Assembly (NCBI GenBank): GCA_041608775.1
Contig: JBFISC010000102.1
Span: 1-11,987 of the forward strand
Origin: UBA7803 sp041608775
GTDB lineage: Bacteria > Pseudomonadota > Gammaproteobacteria > Pseudomonadales > Azotimanducaceae
Reading direction: 5' to 3'
Length of the DNA stretch: 11,987 nucleotides
The translations under genes and the position numbers were made by a program. Under the pieces are notes generated by a model. The model did not search any database, had not been told where the DNA came from, and saw only the letters and a program-made list of their open reading frames with translations. Of the stretch, positions 7,326 through 11,987 are shown one piece after another. Every line of letters starts with the position of its first letter. Position 1 is the first letter of the stretch.

Positions 7326-7849
7326 TTCGGCAGCGCCGGTGCCTCCTGCTGCTGTCGCTGAGCTGGTGGCTCACGGCCTGCAGCGGCGTCGGCGTCGACC
7401 CCCTGGGCATGGAAATCGTCGAGGACGTGGTGCCGCTGCAGCCAATGGCGCTGGACCGGCTCTGCGTCCGGGTCAACGAGACGGTCAAACCCGAGCTCAC
7501 CGAGAGCCTGTTCGACATGCTCGAGGCCCAGGGCCTGGCCACTCAGCCCATGGCGACGGCGTTCGCGGGCGAGTGTCCCGTGTGGGTCCGCTACGAAGCA
7601 AGCTGGACCGGTTTCCCGAGCTATCTGGAGTACGCGCTGGTCGAGGTCGTTCAGGGCAGCGCCCGCATCGGCCGGGCGCTATACGATGCCCGCCGTGGCG
7701 GCGGCCGACCGGACCGTTTCGGGGCCGCGGCGGGCAAGCTCCGACCCCTGATCGACGGCATGTTCCACCACCTGAAGGCACAGCGAACCGGTCGACACCA
7801 CGGGGGCTCAGCCCAGCCGGCTGATCTCACGGTGCGAACGGCTCGATGA
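7322..7849 (+). CDS. Small lipoprotein, Sbal_3080-like
   Basis: This 175-residue protein has a textbook lipoprotein signal: RQRR, a leucine-rich core and lipobox LTAC with Cys20 lipidated. The mature domain has 'LCVRVNETVKPELTESLFDML' followed by 'ECPVWVRYEASW', giving one further cysteine pair. From memory this resembles Sbal_3080-family lipoproteins of unknown function; the match is tentative. ATG 7322 is chosen because the signal peptide begins there and overlaps the oxidase stop as ATGA; a longer in-frame start at 7244 would bury the signal inside the protein. It is the last gene of the five-gene block, and its 3' end overlaps the oppositely oriented GST gene by 23 bp. It could be an envelope partner of the preceding oxidase, but only gene order supports that. 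Confidence 0.8.
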   Translation: MIRQRRCLLLLSLSWWLTACSGVGVDPLGMEIVEDVVPLQPMALDRLCVRVNETVKPELTESLFDMLEAQGLATQPMATAFAGECPVWVRYEASWTGFPSYLEYALVEVVQGSARIGRALYDARRGGGRPDRFGAAAGKLRPLIDGMFHHLKAQRTGRHHGGSAQPADLTVRTAR

Positions 7850-8645
7850 AGCGGATGTTGCCTTTCTCGAGCCCTTGCTCAACCACGCTGATCCCGCCGG
7901 TCTTGATCATCCACTCCAGCCGGTGGTCCCGGTACTCGCGTTTGAACAGGCCCTGCTCCATCGCCTGACGAACCGCTTCGAGGCTGACGTTGTCGTCCAG
8001 GGCAACCGCCGCCGCGGCGCGCGCGCACTGCGCCACGCTGTCACGGGCGTTCGCCCGCTCGTGCCAGGCGGCGAGCCCGGACCCCGGCGGCGGCCGGTGG
8101 CCGAAGCCCGCGGCGCCGTTGACAAACGGCACCACGGAGAGGTCGCCGTAGCCGAACCGATCGCCGTTGAACCACTCGCGCCCATCCAGCCGGGCCTCGA
8201 GCCAGGCGTACCAGGCTGCGATCTGCTCGGCGCCGCGGGACAGCAGGGTCTCGGCGAGAGCGCCGCTGGCGCGGCCGAAGTTGCGGATCTCCGAGAGGCC
8301 CCAGGTAATGGCCTCGAAGTGAGTGTCCATGGTTTCTTCGAGCATGCGCACCCTGGCGCGTTCCGCCGGTGTCGAGGGCAGCAGCGGCGGCTCGGGCCAG
8401 CGCTCCTCGATGTACTCGAGGATCACCGAGGAATCGAACACCGCCATATCGCCGTCGAGCAGCGCCGGCACCTCGCCCCGGGGGCTGATCCGCGCGAACG
8501 TGCGCGCAGCCTCGTCGGCGTCGGTGGTCCCGCTGCCGAGGCCGCCGGGCAGGGGCGCCTCGAACTCGACGCCCTTCTCCAGCAGGGCGATCTTCACTTT
8601 CTGGCCGTACGGCGAAAGCGGGTGGTCGAAGACGGTGACGGTCAT
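7827..8645 (-). CDS. Glutathione S-transferase family protein, long form
   Basis: This 272-residue cytoplasmic protein has an N-terminal thioredoxin-like GST domain. 'HPLSPYGQKVKIALLEKG' (about residues 8-25) supplies the glutathione-activating region, with S11 a candidate catalytic serine. 'GEVPALLDGD' carries the cis-proline and 'VFDSSVILEYIEERWP' the glutathione gamma-glutamyl contact (D-S). An all-helical C-terminal domain contains 'NGDRFGYGDLSV', matching the conserved GST D-x-x capping region. It is longer than typical GSTs (200-230 residues) because of a charged tail beginning near 'EYRDHRLEWM'. Ribosome site GGAGGAG lies 7 nt before the ATG. It is divergent from the halohydrin dehalogenase-like gene across 79 bp. 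Conjugating or opening an epoxide, or reductive dehalogenation, would fit that partner; this is inference. Confidence 0.88.
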   Translation of the reverse strand: MTVTVFDHPLSPYGQKVKIALLEKGVEFEAPLPGGLGSGTTDADEAARTFARISPRGEVPALLDGDMAVFDSSVILEYIEERWPEPPLLPSTPAERARVRMLEETMDTHFEAITWGLSEIRNFGRASGALAETLLSRGAEQIAAWYAWLEARLDGREWFNGDRFGYGDLSVVPFVNGAAGFGHRPPPGSGLAAWHERANARDSVAQCARAAAAVALDDNVSLEAVRQAMEQGLFKREYRDHRLEWMIKTGGISVVEQGLEKGNIRFIEPFAP

Positions 8646-8652
8646 GAGACTT

Positions 8653-8659
8653 CTCCTCC
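8653..8659 (-). promoter_or_regulatory. Strong ribosome binding site of the GST gene
   Basis: Minus-strand GGAGGAG lies 7 nt upstream of ATG 8645. It is the best Shine-Dalgarno in the window and suggests efficient translation. Confidence 0.75.
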
Positions 8660-8687
8660 AGGGGAACGTGTGCCGGGACGAATTTGG

Positions 8688-8697
8688 GTAACCTTAC
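8688..8697. promoter_or_regulatory. Small inverted repeat between GST and HHDH-like genes
   Basis: GTAA-CC-TTAC is a perfect short inverted repeat in the middle of the 79-bp shared intergenic region, inside a locally AT-richer patch (8681-8697). Position suggests an operator or promoter element acting on the divergent pair. Half-sites of four bases are weak evidence. Confidence 0.3.
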
Positions 8698-8712
8698 GGC
8701 ATTCACCGGGAC

Positions 8713-8717
8713 GGGAG
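8713..8717 (+). promoter_or_regulatory. Ribosome binding site that fixes the HHDH-like start
   Basis: GGGAG is 7 nt from ATG 8725 but only 1 nt from the upstream in-frame ATG 8719. This supports the start at 8725. Confidence 0.6.
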
Positions 8718-8724
8718 TATGGAG

Positions 8725-9423
8725 ATGAGCCAGGAGCAACCCGCCGGCCGCCTTGCCGGCCGTCGCGTGCTGGTGACCCAGGCCGACGACTACATGGGCC
8801 CGGCTACGCTGAGCCTGTTTAGCCGCGAGGGCGCGGAGGTGGTGGCCGACCGTCGCGATCTGACCCGGGCCGGCGCCTGCGAGGATGCCGTCGCCGAGGC
8901 AGGCCGCGTGGACGTGCTCATCGCCAACCTGGCTTCACCGAACTTCAGCGGCCGGACGGTGGACGAGGTGGACGACGGCAGCTGGGCCCGGGCCTTCGAC
9001 ATGATGGTGCACCCGCTGCACCGTCTGACCCGGGCGGTGCTGCCGCAGATGCAAGAGCGTCGGGCCGGCAAGATCGTGGTCTACGGCAGCGCCGTCGCGC
9101 TCAAGGGCATGAAGACCCTGTGCGCCTACAGCGCCGCCCGGGCCGCCCAGGTGGGCTACGTGCAGTCCGTGGGCGTGGAGGTGGCGGCGGACAACGTGCA
9201 GATCAACCTGATCGCCCAGAACTACGTGGAGAATCCGGTCTACTACCCTCCGGAGCTGGCCGCCAACGAGCGCTTCCAGGCTTCGCTGAAACGCCAGGTG
9301 CCGCTGGGCCGGCTGGCCACGGCCGAGGAAGACGCCCGGTTCGCGCTGTTTCTCGCCGGGGACGAGAGTGACTTCTTCGTCGGCCAGGCGATCCCGTTCA
9401 GCGGCGGCTGGGTGCAGCGCTAG
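8725..9423 (+). CDS. Halohydrin dehalogenase-like SDR (haloalcohol dehalogenase)
   Basis: This 232-residue protein has an SDR fold but not the dehydrogenase signatures. The NAD(P) glycine motif is replaced by T18-QADD-Y23-M-G25, matching the T-X4-F/Y-X-G nucleophile-site motif of halohydrin dehalogenases. The catalytic segment reads S122-X12-Y135-X3-R139, the S-X12-Y-X3-R triad of that family, with Arg in place of the SDR Lys. The C-terminal part ('NYVENPVYYPPE', 'PLGRLATAEE', 'FLAGDESDFFVGQAIPFSGG') parallels HheC-type enzymes as I recall them, and length is close to HheB (about 235). These enzymes turn vicinal haloalcohols into epoxides plus halide without cofactor, and reversibly open epoxides with azide, cyanide, nitrite or halide. 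Start 8725 is chosen by the ribosome site at 8713-8717 over ATG 8719. An atypical SDR with another role remains possible. Confidence 0.8.
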   Translation: MSQEQPAGRLAGRRVLVTQADDYMGPATLSLFSREGAEVVADRRDLTRAGACEDAVAEAGRVDVLIANLASPNFSGRTVDEVDDGSWARAFDMMVHPLHRLTRAVLPQMQERRAGKIVVYGSAVALKGMKTLCAYSAARAAQVGYVQSVGVEVAADNVQINLIAQNYVENPVYYPPELAANERFQASLKRQVPLGRLATAEEDARFALFLAGDESDFFVGQAIPFSGGWVQR

Positions 9424-9450
9424 CCGCTACGGAGCCCGTTCCGAATATCA

Positions 9451-9465
9451 ATAACGTGTTATAAA
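9451..9465 (+). promoter_or_regulatory. Probable promoter -10 overlapping a palindrome
   Basis: ATAAC-GT-GTTAT (9451-9462) is a perfect inverted repeat with 5-bp arms. TATAAA at 9460-9465 overlaps it and matches the sigma-70 -10 consensus at five of six positions. The upstream -35 is weak (TTCCGA at 9439-9444, spacing 15). The patch is strikingly AT-rich against its surroundings and sits in the 75-bp gap before the gene at 9499. An operator covering the -10 would fit repression, but no regulator gene is in the window. Confidence 0.45.
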
Positions 9466-9498
9466 CTTTTCGCCGATTCGGAAGGGAGCACCAGCGCC

Positions 9499-10890
9499 AT
9501 GATGACGGGGGAGGAGTATCGCGCGTCGCTGCGCGACGGCCGCGAGACCTACTTCGAGGGTGAGCGGATCGAGGACGTGGTCGCCCACCCGCTGCTCGGG
9601 CAGACCGTGGGCTCCGCGGCCGCGGGCTACGACCGCTTCTACGATCCCGAGCCGGGCGCCGTCGGCGCGTTCATGAAGGTTCCGGGCTCGGCGGCCGAGC
9701 TGCGCGAGCAGGTGGAGCTGCACGAGACCGTCGACCTGCTCACCCACGTCACCTACGCCTCCATCATGACCCTGCTCACCGCCGCGGACCGCATCGAGGC
9801 GACGCTGCCGGAGAATGCCGCGCGCATCCGCGCCTACGTCAAGGACGCGCAGCAGCGGGACATCCGGATGACCCAGTGCATCACCGACTCCAAGGGCGAC
9901 CGCAGCCGCCGGCCCGGCAACCAGGACGATCCGGACCAGTACCTGCGGGTGGTGGCCCGCCGCGACGACGGCATCGTCATCCGCGGCGCAAAGCTGCACA
10001 TCTCCGCAGCCTCCATGGGCCACGAGCTGATGACCATCCCCACCAAGGCGATGAAGCCCGGGGAGGAGGACTACTCGGTTGCCTGCATGGTCCCGGTGAA
10101 CGCTCCCGGGGTGAGGATCATCAACACCACCTACGCGCCGCGGCACGAGGACACCCGGGACTTCCCCATATCCGGAAGAGCCCACACCCCGGAAGGGTTC
10201 GTGATCTTCGACGACGTCTTCGTCCCTTCCGAGCGGGTGTTTCTCGACGGGCATCCGGAGCTCGCCGCGGTGTTCGCCCACTCGCTGGGATTGTGGGAGC
10301 GGCTGGGCGGCCTCGCAGCGATGGCGCGCAGCTACGACGCACTGGTCGGGTTCGCCCAGCTCATCTCCGAAGCCAACGGCCTCGACCGGGTCAGCCACAT
10401 CCGCGAGAAGATCTCGGAGATGCTCATCAACGCCACGTTGATCCGGGCGAGCCTGGAGGCGGCCATCGAGAACTGCCAGGTCACCTCCGACGGGGCGGCC
10501 TTTCCGGACGAGCTCTACACCAACGCGGGCAAATACCACGGCGCGGCCAACTGGTCGCTGATGGTGCGTCATCTCCACGATATCGGCGGCGGCAGCATTC
10601 TCACCGCGCCCGGCATCGCCGACCTGGAGAACGGCCACGTGGGCGACCTGGCGCGCAAGTACATGGGCACGCTGCAGTCCGTCGACGGTCTGTACCGGAC
10701 CCGGCTGTTCCACGCCATCCGCGACTTCACCGCCGACGCCTTCGGCGGCTGGAACGCCGTGACCAACATCCAGGCCGGCGGGGGCCTCTACGCCCAGCGG
10801 CTGGTGTCGCGCCTGCACTACGACATGGACCGGGCCAAGACCACGGCGCTGCAGACGGCGCGCATGGACGACTACATCGGCCAGGTGTGA
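9499..10890 (+). CDS. Flavoprotein of the HpaB / 4-hydroxybutyryl-CoA dehydratase superfamily
   Basis: This 463-residue protein has the two-domain arrangement of 4-hydroxyphenylacetate 3-hydroxylase (HpaB/PvcC) and 4-hydroxybutyryl-CoA dehydratase (AbfD). 'MTGEEYRASL' opens the protein; 'ITDSKGDRS' (129-136), 'DQYLRVVARRDDGIVIRGAK' and 'FDDVFVPSERVF' mark the acyl-CoA-dehydrogenase-like flavin domain, followed by a helical C-terminal domain. Wording such as 'TDxKGDR' and 'DGIVxRGAK' is closer to AbfD. Yet the protein has only three cysteines (C127, C196, C326) and no C-x3-C, so the AbfD [4Fe-4S] ligands are missing. The usual HpaB catalytic His also appears replaced by Gln (Q126). It may bind FAD and do unrelated chemistry. 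ATG 9499 follows GGGAG at 9484-9488. It is codirectional with the HHDH-like gene, 75 bp downstream, probably with its own promoter. Confidence 0.8.
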   Translation: MMTGEEYRASLRDGRETYFEGERIEDVVAHPLLGQTVGSAAAGYDRFYDPEPGAVGAFMKVPGSAAELREQVELHETVDLLTHVTYASIMTLLTAADRIEATLPENAARIRAYVKDAQQRDIRMTQCITDSKGDRSRRPGNQDDPDQYLRVVARRDDGIVIRGAKLHISAASMGHELMTIPTKAMKPGEEDYSVACMVPVNAPGVRIINTTYAPRHEDTRDFPISGRAHTPEGFVIFDDVFVPSERVFLDGHPELAAVFAHSLGLWERLGGLAAMARSYDALVGFAQLISEANGLDRVSHIREKISEMLINATLIRASLEAAIENCQVTSDGAAFPDELYTNAGKYHGAANWSLMVRHLHDIGGGSILTAPGIADLENGHVGDLARKYMGTLQSVDGLYRTRLFHAIRDFTADAFGGWNAVTNIQAGGGLYAQRLVSRLHYDMDRAKTTALQTARMDDYIGQV

Positions 10891-11035
10891 GGTCGGTCGG
10901 CGGGCGCCGTCAGCCCCTCACCGGCCGGCGCGGCGCCGCTTTCGCGGGAACGCGAGCGACTCCGGCTTCCTGTAGGACCGCATGCCGGCGGCTCGCGATC
11001 CCGGCCACCCGATCGCCTGGTCCGCTGGCCGATCG

Positions 11036-11064
11036 TTGCGGTGCAGGATCCTTCGAGCTATACA
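11036..11064 (+). promoter_or_regulatory. Candidate sigma-70 promoter of the secreted repeat protein
   Basis: TTGCGG (11036-11041) and TATACA (11059-11064) are spaced 17 nt apart, with four of six matches each to TTGACA and TATAAT. It lies in the only locally AT-rich patch of the gap. Transcription would start near 11071, leaving a leader of about 115 nt that includes the palindrome at 11108-11122. Confidence 0.4.
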
Positions 11065-11107
11065 TTTCTCTCGGGGGAAGATCGTTCGTTGTCAACCGGG
11101 CCTGTCC

Positions 11108-11122
11108 GCGTCCTCAGGACGC
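11108..11122 (+). other. 15-bp near-perfect palindrome in leader
   Basis: GCGTCCTCAGGACGC is symmetric around its central C (seven paired bases per side in DNA; a 6-bp stem with TCA loop in RNA). It lies 64 nt before the start codon at 11187, downstream of the predicted promoter. It may be a DNA operator or a leader hairpin; no T-tract follows. Confidence 0.45.
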
Positions 11123-11186
11123 CGGTCTGCCGCTGTCTGTTGGTCTGTGGCGCTGCCTCCGCGGAAAAACCTACAGGAGACGAACG

Positions 11187-11954
11187 ATGAAACGCATCTG
11201 GCTGATACTGCTGTTTATCTGTCCCGGCTTCACGGCGCACGCGCAGGAAGCTTCCGGGGTCCTGCAGCTCTTCGCCTGCAAGCTGGCACCCGGCAAGACC
11301 GGAGAGAACGTCTGGTCCGTGCTGGAAATGGTGCGGGCGAACGTGGACCGCTCAGCACCGGACTACGACCCCGCTTTCGGGGTCTTCGTCTGGACCCCGT
11401 TTCGCCAGGCGACCGGCTACGACTACATCTGGGGAATCGCCAACGCCAACCTCGAGGGGATGGCGGCGGGCGCGACCAACTACGTCGAATCCGGCAACGC
11501 CGCCCTCATGGGGCCCCGCTTCGCCGCCCTGGGCGAGTGCGAAGCGAGTGTGGCCTTCGTCGACCAGCTCACCCAGGGTGAGTTCGGGTCCGGCGAGGAT
11601 CGCGTCCCGGACGCTGCCGTCGAGACTTTCTCATGCACCATGCGGGACGGCACCGACATGGACGACGTCGTGGCGGCGAGCCGGTTCTGGCAGCAGCAGA
11701 TGGGCAAGATCGAATCCGCGGACCTCGCGAAATACCGGGGCTCTCTGGTGAGACCCTTCCGTGGCGGCACCGGCGAGGCGGACTTCGGCTGGATCGGCAG
11801 CTATCCGGACTGGATGTCCTTCGCCCGCGGCACCGATGCCTACTACGGATCCAAGGAAGGTCAGGCGGCGGACGCGCGCTTTGCGCAGATCAGCCGCTGC
11901 CGGTCTGCGCTCTGGAACGGCTACTGGGTCGTCGAGCCGAAACAGCTGTTCTGA
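11187..11954 (+). CDS. Secreted two-repeat protein of unknown function
   Basis: This 255-residue protein has a Sec signal: MKR, a hydrophobic core, and cleavage after AHA, before Gln20. The mature protein is an internal duplication. Repeat 1 (about residues 25-125) and repeat 2 (about 144-250) share F-x-C at the start (C31, C150), a central 'PFR' followed by an aromatic W-[IG] strand, and a 'RFA' helix end with a second Cys (C118, C238). Spacing between the cysteines is 87 and 88 residues, and these are the only mature cysteines, so one disulfide per repeat is likely. I do not recognise the family; the pattern is compatible with fused dimeric alpha+beta-barrel domains, which is a guess. AGGAG at 11175-11179 is 7 nt before ATG 11187. 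An in-frame open stretch upstream (from 9876) is an artefact. Transcribed alone as far as visible. Confidence 0.8.
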   Translation: MKRIWLILLFICPGFTAHAQEASGVLQLFACKLAPGKTGENVWSVLEMVRANVDRSAPDYDPAFGVFVWTPFRQATGYDYIWGIANANLEGMAAGATNYVESGNAALMGPRFAALGECEASVAFVDQLTQGEFGSGEDRVPDAAVETFSCTMRDGTDMDDVVAASRFWQQQMGKIESADLAKYRGSLVRPFRGGTGEADFGWIGSYPDWMSFARGTDAYYGSKEGQAADARFAQISRCRSALWNGYWVVEPKQLF

Positions 11955-11987
11955 CCGGGTCGCCCATCGCCCCGGGCGGCCTCCGCG

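Larger units (their letters stand above)
10891..11186. other. Intergenic region upstream of the secreted repeat protein
   Basis: This 296-bp gap holds no convincing gene. The first part is very GC-rich with several short hairpins, including TCGCG-GGAA-CGCGA at 10942-10955, none followed by a T-tract, so no intrinsic terminator is called for the gene at 9499. The second half holds a plausible promoter (11036-11064) and a palindromic leader. Confidence 0.5.

Noticed and set aside
8719..8724. Upstream ATG adding two residues to the HHDH-like protein
   Set aside because: The GGGAG site would be only 1 nt away; ATG 8725 has a normal 7-nt spacing.
9448..10818. 456-residue minus-strand ORF opposite the HpaB/AbfD-like gene
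   Set aside because: It is a high-GC antisense shadow: composition rich in Val/Gly/Arg/His, no recognisable motif, and the plus strand has a convincing conserved protein.
9876..11186. Open frame joining the secreted protein to an apparent large upstream extension
   Set aside because: It lies out of frame inside the HpaB/AbfD-like gene and crosses a non-coding gap. The signal peptide at 11187 preceded by AGGAG marks the true start.
11955..11978. Possible terminator after the secreted protein
   Set aside because: CCGGG...CCCGG and CGCCC...GGGCG give only 5-bp alternative stems, there is no T-tract, and the window ends too soon to judge.
1..11987. CRISPR array, tRNA/rRNA, insertion sequence, toxin-antitoxin or defence system
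   Set aside because: No spaced direct repeats, RNA gene signatures, transposase-like proteins, small toxin/antitoxin pairs or defence-type domains were seen on either strand.

Overview
The window is GC-rich, gene-dense chromosomal DNA from a Gram-negative proteobacterium. Three proteins carry lipobox (Sec/SPII) signals and one has an ordinary Sec signal ending AHA|Q, which points to an outer membrane and periplasm. Gene content (DUF6491-like lipoprotein, MCT/OFA-type transporter, TauD-type dioxygenase, YtcJ-type amidohydrolase, halohydrin dehalogenase-like SDR, GST) fits an aerobic, metabolically versatile gammaproteobacterium, perhaps marine or uncultured. That placement is inference. I see no rRNA, tRNA, transposase, integrase, phage gene, CRISPR array or dedicated transcription-factor gene.

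Layout. (1) 1-60 holds an 18-bp tandem repeat just past the end of a minus-strand lipoprotein gene (57-494). (2) An MFS carrier (707-1954, +) converges on a SAM methyltransferase (2003-2758, -). (3) 2937-7849 (+) is a compact five-gene block: 2-oxoglutarate/Fe dioxygenase, lipoprotein-type amidohydrolase, small SAM methyltransferase, covalent-FAD sugar-lactone-oxidase-type enzyme and a small lipoprotein. Three junctions overlap (two ATGA, one TGATG) and one has a 14-nt gap. (4) A long-form glutathione transferase (7827-8645, -) overlaps the end of that block by 23 bp and is divergent from a halohydrin dehalogenase-like SDR (8725-9423, +). (5) A flavoprotein of the HpaB / 4-hydroxybutyryl-CoA dehydratase superfamily (9499-10890, +) has a probable promoter/operator in front. 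(6) A secreted protein made of two diverged repeats, each with one cysteine pair (11187-11954, +), closes the window.

Most notable content. The SDR at 8725-9423 lacks the NAD(P) glycine motif and the YxxxK lysine. It matches instead both signatures of halohydrin dehalogenases: T-X4-Y-X-G at T18/Y23/G25 and S-X12-Y-X3-R at S122/Y135/R139. With the divergent GST, which could handle the epoxide product, and the HpaB/AbfD-like flavoprotein that lacks the family's known Fe-S and catalytic residues, it forms a candidate halohydrin/epoxide catabolism locus. The five-gene block upstream is a second unassigned catabolic unit combining cytoplasmic oxidative enzymes with envelope-anchored proteins. Its TauD member keeps both the 2-oxoglutarate arginine and the second arginine that in TauD/TfdA grips an acidic substrate.

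On both strands the high GC produces very long spurious open frames, for example 1973-3799, 9448-10818 (-) and 9876-11186. These were discounted.
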